Shown: in pieces, positions 1-12,842 of the stretch
Numbering within the stretch: position 1 is the stretch's first letter
Layout of the letters: each line of letters starts with the position of its first letter
Assembly: GCA_021018815.1 (NCBI GenBank)
Contig: JAITYX010000118.1
Coordinates: 868,001-932,000, forward strand
Reading direction: 5' to 3'
Source of the DNA: Talinum fruticosum
Lineage: Eukaryota > Streptophyta > Magnoliopsida > Caryophyllales > Talinaceae
Length of the DNA: 64,000 bases
Program-made: the position numbers and the translations under genes
Notes under the pieces: model-generated
The model's database searches: none
Told to the model about the DNA's origin: nothing
What the model saw: the letters and a program-made list of their open reading frames with translations, nothing else

Positions 1-1284
1 TACTCAGCATCTACTTGCAATCATCACATGATCAAATAATTCTTTTAACACACTTTTTCGAGTACTTGATCGTGCTTGCTAAGGTAAGCCGAATTCAAAT
101 GTTAATTCGGTCTTCTATGTCGGTTTATTTCTTAGATAATTATTTGATGGATCAAGTCCACTCACTCTAATATTTATCCTTTAACTTGATCTTTCTAGGA
201 GTTATTCTGAGCTAAGTTTCAACATATTTGATATTAGACTCAGAATATACCACTTCTCTAGGCCCAAGATAATTACGCTCTTAATTACTCAAATTTAATT
301 AATATCTTTACCTAACCTTAGACCAAAGTATTTTATAATGTGGTTTGCTTTTGTAGGTTATTCAAACAAAGCCAATCTATTTTTTTGAATCCCAAAAGCA
401 ACAGGTTTGTAGTTGTTACACACCAGCGAGATAGTTTTAGCCAATTCTAGACAGGACTCAAAGCGTGTCGAGGCTATCTGTTTCCAAAATCGGAAAACTC
501 CAACGCTAGGCTCAACGGTGGTTTCCATCTTACTTTTCAGACTACACCGAGTTAACTAAAACACCTTTTGGAGCAAATAGCCGTTGCTCAATGTTCACAC
601 TCCAACAGATCTTTTCTCGGTGACTCGGAAAAGCCCTTACAACGGCTTATAAAGACTTCGAGTCCGGAAATCGACTCAACGGCTACTCTGCTTGGACATC
701 TTTAAATAGAAGCCACTTCATAAGACTTGAAGATTACTGAAACCATTGATCAATACACTGCCTAAGTTTCTTAGTTCATTACTCACTCAATCATCTAATT
801 ACAACTCCAACTCTGTACTTAATATTTTTTGAGTTGTAAAGTCTTGTAATCCGTTACATACTTCTCTTACTTTACGAGTAAGGTCCCTTGACTGAGCTGT
901 AAGGGTTAACTCAGCTCAATTGTCCCAGATTGTAAAGGTTATCTCAGTCAGGAAGTACTAGATCAAATAAGGGAACTTCTAAGTCTAGGAAAACACTTGT
1001 AAGGAATTGTTTAAGGGAGCAATTACGGTAGAGTCGGTCCTTTGTATTTTGAGGATTCAAAATGGTGGATTTGACTTGATGCTTGGATTAGCATCGACTA
1101 TGGTTTTCAACCCCATGAGGGTTTCCATGTATCTCACGAGTGTTTGTATTTACGAGTCCAATCTAGACTCGGACTCGATAGCTGATTTCTTTCTTAGCAA
1201 AAATTGTCTAAGTTTGTTTTAATTTCCTCATTACCCTATTCACCCCCTCTAGGGTGACTTAAACTCTACAAGAGCAAACCTTCA
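1..1284 (+). repeat. 5' LTR of copia copy A (left end cut by window)
   Basis: It matches 8948-10243 along its length, with about 10% differences in the first 225 bases compared by eye. It ends in the same AAACCTTCA terminus as other copies. A TTTAAATAGA box lies at 701-710. It is followed by a repeated module around TTGTAAAGGTTA...CTCAG (about 890-950), typical of this family's transcribed leader. Short reading frames inside it are not genes. Confidence 0.92.
701..710 (+). promoter_or_regulatory. TATA box of the copia A 5' LTR
   Basis: TTTAAATAGA is followed by AGCCACTTC. The same place in sister LTRs reads TATAAATA (27962-27969) or TATAAATAG (51614-51622), so this is a degenerate TATA box of the LTR promoter. 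Confidence 0.6.
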
Positions 1285-1285
1285 A

Positions 1286-1298
1286 TTGGCATCGAGCC
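1286..1298 (+). other. Primer-binding site (initiator Met tRNA type), copia A
   Basis: TTGGCATCGAGCC directly follows the LTR end. It is a degenerate form of TTGGTATCAGAGCC, the complement of the plant initiator tRNA-Met 3' end used by many copia elements. Confidence 0.7.
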
Positions 1299-1343
1299 TA
1301 GCCTTTCAAGAAGGATCTAACAATCTAAAGGTCTAAAGAACAG

Positions 1344-2393
1344 ATGGCTCGAGAACATTGGAGAGTTCGATGAAGGAAGGTCATCCACCGGACCACCAAA
1401 GTTTAAAGGGTCAAACTTCGTGCATTAGAAGACACCGATGGAGTGCTTTCCACTGGACAACGATGAAGATGTTTAGAACATCATCCAAGAAGGAAAAAAA
1501 TCCCAATGAAGATGGAAGGAACAAGATCTGTCCACTGAAGAAAAATTCGAGTACACTAATAAAGAAGCGAGAGAAGTTCGAAAAGAACTTCAAAGTAATG
1601 AACATTCGATGTGTGTTATCGGCTTAGAAGAGTACAATAGAGTGTGAGCCTGTGACATAGCTAAAGATATATGGGACACTCTTGTCAACACATACGAAGG
1701 AACAAGCCAAGTGAAACAGGTAAAGATAAGCTAGTATCTTCACAAATATAAACTGTTAAAGATGGAGCACTGAAGAAAACATCACTCGGATGTTTATTCG
1801 CTCCACTGAGATTAGAAACAATCTTAAATCTCTAGGTAGAAAAATCTCTCACGAGGAAATGTGCGAGAAAAATTCGAGAAGTCTACCAAACAAGAGATAG
1901 GGTCCCAAGGTGACAGCCATCGAAGAAGCTCGGAACCTCTCACAACTAAAGCCGAGACGAACCGATTGGGAAGTTACTTACCTATGACTTTCATCCGGAA
2001 GAAGACGATGCCGAGGTCCACACCAAAAAGAACAATGCGCTCAAGGCTTCGAAAGCGAAGGGAAAGTCCGAGCTCCTCAAACTCGGAAGAGGATCCAATG
2101 GCACTCACTGCCCAAGGCTTCAAAAGAATGATGAAGCATAAGAAGTGGGAAAAGTGGCTAATGGAAGAGTTCTACAAAAAGATAAGAAGGACAGAAAAGG
2201 TAAATATTCTTCTCCCTCAAAATTATCTTTAACTAAGAACTCTGGCTGTTTTGAATGTGGCGACAAAGATCACATAGTCAAGGACTGTCCAAAGAGAAAG
2301 AAGGATAGAAAGAAGAAGAAGGCTATGATGGCCACATGGAGCGATGACGACTCATCCGAAGAAGAAGATGATTCGATGACTCAAAGTGTCTAA
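1344..2393 (+). pseudogene. Decayed copia gag (UBN2-type capsid with zinc knuckle), copy A
   Basis: The capsid/nucleocapsid gene packages element RNA in cytoplasmic particles. The start ATGGCTCG is homologous to the start of copy B (28605), and the sequence follows B through several frames with stops and indels. The nucleocapsid zinc knuckle is intact near 2247-2290: CFECGDKDHIVKDC, a CX2CX4HX4C motif. It is followed by Lys-rich (KKDRKKKK) and acidic Ser/Asp/Glu tails. The upstream capsid is in at least three frames. A functional product is not possible. Confidence 0.85.
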
Positions 2394-5300
2394 TGGCACT
2401 AATAGACACAAAAGCTGAATCCGAGTCAAATACGACAACTCGGAAAATGAGGAGACAAGTCCTCGGGAGGTAATTGAATATTTTCTCAAGTTCTCCAAAG
2501 TTTATTTAGCTAGATATATTTACAATTTGGAAGAAAAATCCAATTCGATTCTTCTCGGTTCAAAGAACAAATTGAGTCTCTTACTTCGAGACCAATTATT
2601 TAAAAAATGAATTAGAAAAAATGAGACTAACCCTGAAAGAACTCAAGACTAGTACTCGAGGCTAATGAGACTAAGTCCGAGTCACTTAGAATAGAAAATG
2701 ATCACATAAAAAGAAAGCTCAATGAGTCTCAAGAGCTTGTTTTGAAATTTACTCAAGGTTAAAAAACCTTGACATGTTGTTAGGCTCTCGGTGTGTCTCC
2801 TTCAAGAGAGAAGGACTTGGTTTTAATGAAGAGGAGGAATGTAATTCTTACTCCAATCTTTTCAAAAAGATTTCGAACTGTAAAGTTCAAGAAGGTTGAG
2901 CATGGTCCCATTCAAAAGAATGAAAGGAGGATTGAGCCCGGACCAGTTTACAAGAGCAAACCTTCTCTACCTGTGTACAAAAGAAACAATTTTCAAAAGA
3001 AAGAAACATAGACTCGGTTCTCTAGAAAGAAGACACGAGAATCATACCAAACCTAAAGTCATTCAAATTTGGGTTCCTAAGAGTCTTCTTCTTCAAAAAG
3101 GACCACAATAAAGGGGGTTACTTGGGTTTGTTAGAGGAAGTGAGAAAGGTTAGTGTGTTTCTAACTTATAGGTAACTCGGAAAAGGAAGAAAGGTCATTG
3201 GTACTTAGACAGTGAATGGTCACGCCATATGTCGGGATATTCCGAGTTAGAAGATTTTAAAGGTGGCAAAGTCACTTTTGGAGATGATAGTAAGGGCAAG
3301 ATAGTTGGGATTGGCAAGATCGGTGAAGGAGACAACCTAGTCGAGTCCAGTTTATCTTGCCGGTGGATTAAAGTACAATCCGCTTAACATATCTCGGTTG
3401 TGTGACAAAGGTCAAGAGGTAAGATTCACTTAGACCAATTGCTACATTTCTGATGCGATTACCAATGAGACTAAGCTTTGAGGTAAGAGGTCGGGTAACA
3501 CCTATACTATTCCTCTTTCGATCCAAATCATAATCTATCTTGTTTAAAAGCATCATTGCATGATGATTATTGGACATCGCATCGTAAACTAGGTCATATC
3601 GGCATGAACACTATCAAAAAGCTTGCATCTCATGGTTTAGTTAGGGGTTTACCTAACTGTGTATTTAAGAGCGATAAAATTTGTGAAGCATGCATAAAGG
3701 GAAACAAGTCAGACCATCCTTCAAACCTCTAAAAGCTGTTTCCACATCTAAAGTACTTGAATTTATTCATATGGATTTATGTGGTTAAATATATGTGAAA
3801 AGGCTTGGAGGGAAATCATATGTACTTGTAATTATTGATGATTTTTCGCGATTTACCTAGGTTTTTTTTCTGAAGAACAAGAATAAAGCTTTCAAAGAGT
3901 TCAACAAGCTCTGCAGGAAAATTCAAGTGGAGTCTCGGACTCAGATTAGAAGAATTCGAGCCGAGCATGGAAGGGAGTTCGACTACTTAGAATTTGCAAA
4001 GTTACTGTGACAAGAAGGGTATCTCTCACAACTTCTCAGCACCTAGAACTCCTCAATAGAACGGAGTAATGGAGAGAAAGAACTGAACTCTTGAAGAAAT
4101 AGGAAGGACGATGATGATTGAAAATGATCTACCTTACCATTTACGAGGCTGAGATAGTCAACACAGACAAATTACACACTCAATAGATGTCTCATCGAGA
4201 CCTATCTTGAAGAAGCCTAACATCTCATACTTCAAACCCTTTGGATGTAAGTGCTTTGTTCACAATAACGGTAAGGATCACCTGACCAAGTTTGATGCTA
4301 GGTCGAGTTGAAGGTATATTTACGGGTTACTCATCTCATAGTAAAGCGTATCTCGTCTTTAATAAAAGAATTAACAAAGTGAAAGAAAGTATCCACGTTG
4401 TGTTTGATGAGATAGATCATGGAAGAACGAGTCAACCTTCTCGGATCTGAAACTCGAGTCAAGATGAAGATGATCTTGCTGAAGCTGAGTTCGAAAGAGT
4501 CGAAGAAAACAACTCGAGAATAAGGCAACATAGAATATTGTGACTCAGATTGAACAAGCTCAAGAGCCAACTCGGAATGCTTTGAAGGACAAGCAATTCA
4601 AATATGCATCCAGCCACCCACTCGAGAACATTCTATCTAACATTAACAGTGGGGTAAGAACTTGTTCCTCTTTGTAAAATCTATGTGCATTCACTACATT
4701 CATATCATTAACGAGAACCCGAAATGCACTAGAGACCCTAAATGAACCTTAATGGGTAGAGGCCAAGTAAGAAGAGCTCAATCAATTTGAAAGAAACCAA
4801 GTCCGGAGTTTGACCAAATGACCTTCGACCACCCAATTATAGGAACCAAATGGGTTTTCAAAAACAAACTGGATGAGGATGGTTTGGTAGTCAGAAATAA
4901 GGTTAGACTTGTGGCTCGAGGTTACAATCAAGAGGAAGGAATTGATTGCTTGGAAACCTTTGCACCGAGTTGCTAGGATCGAAGCAATTAGAATCTTATT
5001 GGTATTTGCATCCGGCATGAATATCAAATTGTATCAAATGGATGTTAAATGTGCTTTTCTGAATGGTTTCATTCAAGTGGAAGTTTATGTTGAGCAACCC
5101 CTAGATTTGAAAACTCAGAATTTCTAAATCATGTTTTTAAACTGTAAAAAGCTTTATATGGTCTAAAACAAGCTCCCATAGCTTGGTATGAAAGATTGAG
5201 CAGACTTCTTAGTTGAAAATGGTTTCAAAAAGGTCAAATGGACAAAACTCTTTTCATAAAAACCAAGGGGAAAGATTTCCTTATTGTTCGGATCTATGTC

Positions 5301-6200
5301 GATGATATTATTTTGGGAGCTACTAATGAAACTCTATGTCGAGAGTTTTCTGAGTTGATGAGATAAGAGTTCCAAATGAGCATAATGGGAGAGCTCAATT
5401 TCTTTCTTGGTCTACAAATCAAACAAGACAAATATGGAATCTATGTCCGTCAATCTAAGTATACCAAGGAGTTGTTGAAGAAGTACAAGCTTTAAGATGT
5501 GAAACATGCAGCAACACCTATAAGTAGCGAGCATGAAACTGGACTCGAGACGAAAAAGGTAAAGTAGTAGATCGGAAAATCTATTAAGGTATGATTGCAT
5601 CTCTGCTATATCTCACATCCAGTAGGCCAAACATTATGTTTAATGTATAGTTGTGTGCAAGATTTCAAGCTAATCCAAAATAATCACATCTCACTACGGT
5701 GAAGAGGATTTTTAGATATCTTGCAGGAACTCGGAATCTTGGTCTATGGTTTTCAAGATACTCGAAGCTGACCCTGATCTGGATACTCGGATGCTGACTA
5801 TGTCTGGTTACAAAGTTGACAGAAAGAGCACATCCGGAGCATGCCAATTTCGTGTCAATCCCTTATATCTTGGCACTCAAAGAAACATAAATCATTTGCT
5901 CTATCAACTGCTGAAGCTAAGTACATTACAGCTAGAGCTTGCTATGCTCGGATTCTATGAATCAAGCAACATTTGAAGGATCTTGGACTTTCATTCAAAT
6001 CTATCCCAATCAAGTGTGACAGTCAAAGTGCAATCAGCATATCGAGGTCGGGTGTCATTTTTGAGAGACAATTCGAGAAAGGTGATATTGAACTTGAATT
6101 CATTCCTACAAAATTTCAATTAGTTGATATTTGCACTCAGCCACTTAGTGAGGATTAGTTTTGTTTTATTAGGAATGAGTTTGGCATGATTAATGCATGA
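2394..6200 (+). pseudogene. Decayed copia pol (protease, integrase, RT, RNase H), copy A
   Basis: Domain traces run in copia order. The protease near 3200-3240 reads HWYLDSEWSRHM, where active copies have DSGCSRHM, so the catalytic loop glycine is lost. GAG-pre-integrase follows around 3570-3720, then integrase core and C-terminal pieces (3760-4440). RT includes KLYQMDVKCAFLNGF at about 5020-5065 and the catalytic YVDDII at about 5295. RNase H follows (about 5730-6165), with the end ...MINA and a stop at 6198-6200. Stops and frameshifts break every domain. Copy B is its close relative and is easier to read. Confidence 0.88.
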
Positions 6201-6725
6201 TTACATGTTTTACTTGTATAATTTTGGTTTATACTTGTTTAACGAATGGATCAGTTGACTTAAAAATGAGAGTGAGCTATGGGTTAACTACTTTCTAAGT
6301 CACTCATAAACCATACAGAGTCGGACTAAGTTTTTAGCAAAATGGACACCAAACTTTTGAGATCATCTTTAGATGAATGGAGAATCTTAGAAAGATTTTC
6401 TTTAAAACTCTCTTTCTCTCTCGACACGCGTCACTATCGAGGAATTCGAACCGTTTGATGGAAAACCACTTGGAATTGTAGCCGTTGGACTGCTTGTATG
6501 TCATGTTTGTCCGAGAATGCCATTTGAACTTTAAGTAAGAAAAGAAGGTTGAAGGAAATTTTCGTCTTCTCTATTTATAGCATCTATTCGTCTTCATTTC
6601 CTCACTTTACGCCTTACTTTTTTGCACGAAATACTCTGCTCTCTCATACTCTTTCCTTGCTTTCAAAGCGCGCTCTCTCTCTCTCTCTCTCTTCTCCAGT
6701 AATCTCTCATTTCTCCATTCTCACA

Positions 6726-8302
6726 ATGGCTAAACAAGGTTCTACATCCATGTTAGTGGGGTCTGCAACCAAGAATCCCCGAAAGATAACTCAAGAGGGT
6801 ACGTCGACCCCTCAAAAGTGTTTGTCGTCCAACACTTCACATTGGATGACAAATTCTTCAAGACAACTTCATTCTATTGGCTCAAATGCATTTAAGAAAT
6901 TGGAGTGTATAATTACTTATGCTTCAGCGACTTCATATATCAAGAACTCTTTGCTAAGTTCTATGCCAACAAATTTTGCTCAAGGGTGTCATCATCTCGA
7001 AAGTTCAAAGTGCACTTGTTAGGATCAACCTCCCTCTTCTCCACAAACTTTTCAACATCACCTCTCTTTTTTTCAATCCCAGTCATATTCCATTCCTAGA
7101 AATTGTTGATGACTTTTTGAAAAATTCGCCAAAGAAGTGCCCGAGCAATGGAAAAACATTTTTGTGACTCGGATGAAAAACGAAGTCGGATTGCTCCGTT
7201 ATATATTCGATGAGGACTTTCTTTGCCTACTACTCAAGCAAGGAGAACCCAAACTCTAGGGTTCTCAAAGTTTTGTTTGACATCATGGAGGGCTACGATG
7301 TAGACCTCTTTCCGTTCATCATCGAACAATGGTCGAAGTTCCTGCTCAATCAATGAAATCTGCTCCTTTCCTTTTGGAGCCTTTCTGTCTCTTATTTTCA
7401 AACAATTCAAGATCATCCCTCCCTCGGATCCCACTGCTATTTCGAGTCGGCCATAGTTCTTGGCGAAAAGAACTTCTAGGTTATGGATACCAGGAGGTTA
7501 ACCCTAGTGAATGGGTTCACTCTTCCGAGTTGGAACCTACCTCTTCTTCTCCCCGGACTCATATTCAACCAGCACATCCATCAACTTCAACTGGTCCCCG
7601 TTCTTCTCAACCTCCTCTCTCTGCTAGAGCGTTTGCTACCTTGGTCAAAAGGCTCGCTTCGATGGCTAACCAACTTCGATTAGTTGTTCGCTCTCTCAAG
7701 CCTATTGTCCGTGGCATGGTCATTAACCAAAAGACCGACCAATCTCGGATTCAGGAGTGTCAATCCCCGATGCTTGAGTTCAAGGGCATTCTTGATGAGC
7801 AACGTGAACAACTTCAACTCCTTCGGGAGCGCGGGACGAAAGATACATAGGACTCAAAATCCTCCGACACATCCGAGCAATCCTCCGGCCCGAGCAAGTC
7901 TACCTCCGATGAGGTAGAAGAAGAAGAAGAAGCCGAGGTCACAGCTGAGGTAGGCAAGGATCAACCTGAAGATAAGAATATGGATGACGAAGGAGCAAAG
8001 GATAAGGCCGCTCCACCAAAAGACAAGGGTGCTATGGAGCCCGAACTCGAGCTGATCTCCTTAGACCTTGATCTAAGTGGGTCGAACATGCTTGGGAACG
8101 TTGGACACTCCAAACCGGTTGACTCGAAGCCCGAGTCATCTTTCGAGAGGATGAGCCGGAGAATGATATTATCCTGACTCGACCACCCAGTGTCCGAGCT
8201 GTTTCTCAACATCCTTGTCGCTGCCGCCGCTGCGCTCTACAACCTCATCCCGGACAAGCTGGCGCAAGCGCACTGCTCGTCCATCCCCCTTCGACCAACT
8301 AG
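6726..8302 (+). pseudogene. Extra 3' ORF downstream of pol, copy A
   Basis: A second gene follows pol after a 0.5-kb spacer with a CT-rich tract. It starts MAKQGSTSM and drifts through frames. A middle block (residues like VYNYLCFSDFIYQELF, then GVIISKVQSALVRINLPLLH and IVDDFLKNSPK) is shared with copies B (34176-35720) and C (19480-20373). The C-terminal half is rich in Glu, Lys, Pro and Ser, with a heptad-like stretch near 7750-7850. SIRE elements carry an env-like or transposon-associated ORF here. The shared block resembles the 'putative plant transposon protein' domain, but that is a guess from pattern only. Function unknown. Confidence 0.65.
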
Positions 8303-8750
8303 CTTGACCTTCCTAATCTATTTCTTTTCTTGTTTTTATTTTAATTTTTATTTTGTCCAACATTAATCGTATTCATTTCCAAATTTTCTTCCCTCCTTTT
8401 TGCTGAAATGCTAGGGGAGAAAAATATAGAAACCTTGATGTTGTGCTTAAGGGGAGTTCCTCTCCTTTTTTTGTTGTACATATTTTTATGAATGAATGTT
8501 ACAGTCTATATTTTCTAAGCTATGATTCTTTTCTAAGCTTTATTGTTTCTGAGTTTCTTTTAACATTTATCTTCTCTACTCGAAATCTACGTTGATTCTA
8601 ACATCCACTTATAAGTCATGCTTTGATCTGGAATTTTTCTTAACTTTATATTCTACATGCTCCGATAAAGAAGAAAACACGGATCATTGGCATTGAAAAC
8701 TTATATTTTGTACTAACAAGTTTCTATCTTAAGAATGGAATGCCTTTCAT
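8303..8750 (+). other. 3' untranslated spacer of copia A
   Basis: Non-coding. It holds two purine tracts (ATGCTAGGGGAGAAAA near 8408 and AAGGGGAG near 8450) that recur in copy B near 35850-35900. They could be secondary polypurine tracts or structural signals. Nothing else seen. Confidence 0.5.
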
Positions 8751-8763
8751 CAAAAGGGGAGAT
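8751..8763 (+). other. Polypurine tract, copia A
   Basis: CAAAAGGGGAGAT lies directly before the TGAAGACTCGG start of the 3' LTR. It is the expected plus-strand priming site. Copy B has the same tract at 36210-36222. Confidence 0.8.
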
Positions 8764-10243
8764 TGAAGACTCGGATCTTAACTCTAAATATTTTATGAAA
8801 GACTCGGGTATAAACTGCTATCTCTCTTAAGTTTTGATTACAAGTCATTCTGAGCTACATAGAAACTCATATCTAAGTTTTCATCATTGTTCTCGATGAC
8901 TCGAGATAACACCTTGTTTTATATCTTCTCCAGTGAGGTGTTCGACCTACTCAGAATCTACTTGGAACCATCGCATGATCAAATAATTCTCTTAACGCAC
9001 TTTTTCTAAGTACTTGATCGTGCTTGCTAATGTAAACTGAATTACGAGTGTTAATTCGAGTCCTCTAAGTCGGTTTATTTCTCGAGATAATTATTTGATA
9101 GATTAAGTCCACCCACTCTAATATTTATCCTTTAACTTGATCTTTCTAGGATTTATTTTGAGCTGAGTTTCAACCTATTTGATATTAGACTCAAAATATT
9201 CCACTTCTCTAGACCTAAGATAATTACGCTCTTAATTACTCAAATTTAATTAATATCTTTGCCTAACCTTGGACCAAAGTATTTTATACTTTGAGAACTA
9301 ATGTGGTTTTCTTTTGTAGGTTATTTAAACAAAGCCAATCTATTTTTTGAATCCCGAAGCAATCGGCTTCTAATTGTTAAACACCAACGAGATAGTTTTA
9401 GCCAATTCGGACGGGACTCGAAGCCGTGTCGAAGCTGTCTATTTCCAAAACCGGAAAACTCCAACGCTAGGCTCAACGATGGTTTCCATCTTGCTTTTCA
9501 TACTACACCAGTTGATTGAAACACCTTTTAGAGCAAATAGTCGTTGCCCAACGTTCATACTCCAACAGATCTTTTACGAGTTAGTTAGAATATTCCTTAC
9601 AAAGGCTAGTACGAGACTTCGATCTAGAAATCGACTCAATGGCTACTCTGCTTGGACATCTTTAAATAGAAGCCACTTCACAAGACTTGAAGATTGCTGA
9701 AACCATTGATCAATACACTGCCTAAGTCTCTTAGTTCATTACTCACTCAATCTTCTAATTACAACTCCAACTACGTACTTAATATTTTACGAGTTGCAAA
9801 GTCTTGTAATTAGTTACATACTTCTCTTATTTTCTTAGTAAGGTCCCTTGACTGAGTTGTAAGGGTTAACTCAGCTCGGTTGTCCCTGATTGTAAAGGTT
9901 ATTTCAGTCGGAAAGTATTAGATCGAGATAAGGGAACTTCGAGTCTAGGAAAACACCTGTAAGGAATTGTTTAAGGGAGCAATTCGGTAGAGTCGATCCT
10001 TTGTATTTTAAGGATTGAAAATAGATGATTTGAATTGGTGCTTGGATTAGCACTGACCGTGGCTTTCTGCCCCAGGAGGGTTTCCACGTATCTATGAGTG
10101 TTTGCATTTACGAGTCCAATCTACACTCGGACTCGGAAGCTGATTTCTTTCTTAGCAAAAATTATAAGTTTGTTTTAAGTTCCTTATCACCCTATTCACA
10201 TCCTCCTCTAGGGTGATCTAGACTCTCCAAGAGCAAACCCTCA
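8764..10243 (+). repeat. 3' LTR of copia copy A
   Basis: 1480 bp, starting TGAAGACTCGG and ending CCCTCA (TG...CA). The TATA-like box is at 9661-9670. It pairs with the 5' LTR at 1-1284. Immediately after it comes TGATCCATAAAGAAG of a Tat gypsy RT. Confidence 0.92.
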
Positions 10244-12842
10244 TGATCCATAAAGAAGTTGAAGTTTACGTAGATGATATGATCCTAAAATCTAAAGATA
10301 GGGCAGGGCACTTACCCAACCTAAAAAATTTCTTCCATAGACTCGAGAAAATACATGCGCCTTAATCCTCAAGAGTGTGCCTTTGGAGTAACCTCCGGTA
10401 AACTATTAGGTTATGTTATCGAGTCTTAGAGGAATTGAGCTTGATCCATCCAAGATCAAGGCCATTCAGGAGATCTCTCTACCAAGTACGAGAGAAAGAA
10501 ATAAGAGGTTTCCTAAGACATTTACGAGTATATTAGTCGTTTCATATCAAAAGCGACTATGGTGCGTGAACCTATTTTCAAGAAGTTAAAGAAAGGAGCT
10601 GAGCCCATTTGGGATCCCAAGTGCCAACAAGCATTTGAGAAGGTTAAGTAATACCTGGCTAATCCTCCGAGTGTTAGTTCCACCCCAATAAGGGAAACCT
10701 TTACTTCTATATCTCGCCACAACGGAAACCGCTATGGGAGCCATGCTAGCTCAATGAGATGGGAAAGAAGAATGTGCGATCTACTATCTAAGTAAGAAGT
10801 TCATTGATTATGAGACTAGATATACGCCACTAGAGAACACATCTTTGGCTTTAGTCCGGGCTACATGAAGCTCAAACACTACATGTTAGCCTACACGGTA
10901 CATGTGGTAGCACCTATGGATCCTATTAAGTACATACTTGAGCAACCGACTATTAGCAGTAAGATAACATAATGGACTGTCATGCTATCAAAATTCGAAC
11001 TCAAGTTCGTCCCTCAAAAATTGATTAAAGGAAAGGTAGTGTCGAGAATTCTTAGTTGATTTACCTGTACCTAAATCGCAACCCAAACACCTTGACTTCC
11101 CAGGATGAAGACATTTTACAAGTAGAGGTGGATGTTTGGACAATGTACTTCGATGGCGCTTCCAATCGAGAGGGCTTTGGAGTAGGAATTCTTTTAGTCT
11201 TGCCGGAGGGACACATACTCCCATTTCGGTCAAATTAGACTTCGAGGTCACCAATAATGCTTGCAAAGTACGAGGCTTATATCACAAGACTTGAGGTCTG
11301 TAAAAGAGATCGGGATTAAAAATATCGGGGTTTTCGAAAATTCCGGTTTTATCATTAACGAAATCTCGCATGAGGTGGAAGGTACATAGTGAAGCCTTGG
11401 CACCTTACCAAGCATACTTGACGGAATTATCTAAAAATTTTGAGAATATCTCTTTCACTTACCTTCATAGGGATGATAATCAATTTGCGAATACATTAGG
11501 TAAGTTAGCATGCATGATCAATATCCCTACTAGCATTCACTCAATGCTTGTTCACATTGAGCAACGAAGTCCACTGCGCACGTCTATACCTTAGAAATGT
11601 CTAATACTGACCATACCAATTGGTATCATGATATTTATCATTATTTAGATAAGCAAGAATGTCCCTTGGACTCTACATCTAGAGCCCAACAAGCCATTAG
11701 GATGTTGGCTGCCCAATTCTTCATTAATCATTGTTTAAGAAAACTAAGCTGTGGGATTAATTTACTTTGTGTCAATCAACATGAAGCAAAGTGCATCATG
11801 GAAGAGATTCATGGTGGGGAATGTGGACCTCACATGAACGGTAGGATGTTGGTCCGAGAAGGTTCGAGTCTTGGTTATTACTGGTCAACCATGGCGGTAG
11901 ATTGTCATGACTTTGTTAGAAGATGCCATAAGTGTCAAGTGTATGCAAATCTACAACACCAACACCCGTAATTTCTTACTACGCTATCTTCACCTTGGCC
12001 ATTTTCAGTTTGGGGAATAGACATTATTAGCAAGGTGACTCCTAAAGGAATAGGTGATCACGAATTTGTGTTAGTAACAATCGACTACTTCAACAAATAG
12101 GTAGTGGCGGCTTCCTATACAACTTTGAAGCCGAAACAGGTAGATAAATTCATCACCCAAAACATTATACTGTCATTATGGGGTGCCCCACAAGTTAATA
12201 AGTGACCATGGTAGCCATTTTAAGAAGGAAGTAAGCGGATTTGTTGGATAAGTATAAAATCCAGCATCACAAATCTTCCCCGTATCGGCCTCGGACTAAC
12301 AGAAGCGATTAAAGTTGCTAATAAAAATATTCGGAAGATAGTGGAGAAAATGGCGATTACTTATAAGGATTGGCCGGATAAATTACCTTTTACTTTGTGG
12401 GGTTGTAGAACTTCTATTAGAGCCTCTACGGGAGCAACGCCTTATTCTTTAGTCTATGGCATGGAAGAAGTCCTTCCAATTAATATTGTTATTCCTTCGT
12501 TAAAGATAATCGCTGACATCCAAATTCCAAAAGTTGAGTGGGCTAAAGTACGTTTAAGCCCAAGCTGATTACGACCCATTACATAATGTCCAAATAGACC
12601 AAACTCGTATATACGGGGCATTTAATAAGAAGGTTAAGCCTCGAAATTCGCAAATTGGGGATTTGGTCTTTAAAAGATAAGAGCACCAATTCAGGACCCT
12701 CGAGGGAAGTTAAAGCCCAAGCGGCACGACCCGTTCATACTTAATCGGATCCTACCCGATTGAGCGATAAAGTTAAGCTGATTTGGATAGAAAAGAGATT
12801 TTCCAATACACCAATTTAGATCTGTTTAAGTATTATGCCTAG
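10244..12842 (+). pseudogene. Ty3/gypsy Tat-lineage pol remnant (RT, RNase H, second RNase H, integrase)
   Basis: The 3' part of a polyprotein whose 5' part lies left of copia A, outside the window. It opens at the RT active site (EVEVYVDDMILKSKD at 10256-10300, catalytic YVDD). The thumb and first RNase H follow (10560-11040). A second RNase H follows (WTMYFDGASNREGFGVGILL near 11139-11198), then an HHCC integrase zinc finger (ends CHKCQVYANL near 11930) and an integrase core (GIDII, TIDYF; 12010-12100). The C-terminus ends ...NLDLFKYYA with TAG at 12840-12842. The dual RNase H is diagnostic of the Tat/Ogre/Retand group (family knowledge). It has many stops and frameshifts, the first near 10350. 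Confidence 0.88.

Larger units (their letters stand above)
1..10243 (+). mobile_element. Ty1/copia element, SIRE/Maximus-like, copy A
   Basis: Order is 5' LTR, primer-binding site, gag, protease-integrase-RT-RNase H, an extra 3' ORF, polypurine tract, 3' LTR. This order, the size (about 10.4 kb with the missing LTR start) and the long 3' ORF region fit the SIRE/Maximus lineage (family knowledge). Window base 1 aligns with 8948 in the 3' LTR, so about 184 bp of the 5' LTR lie outside. Every reading frame has stops and frameshifts, so the copy is dead. The 3' end at 10243 abuts Tat gypsy reverse transcriptase sequence, which shows the insertion site. The left target duplication is outside the window and cannot be checked. 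Confidence 0.93.
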
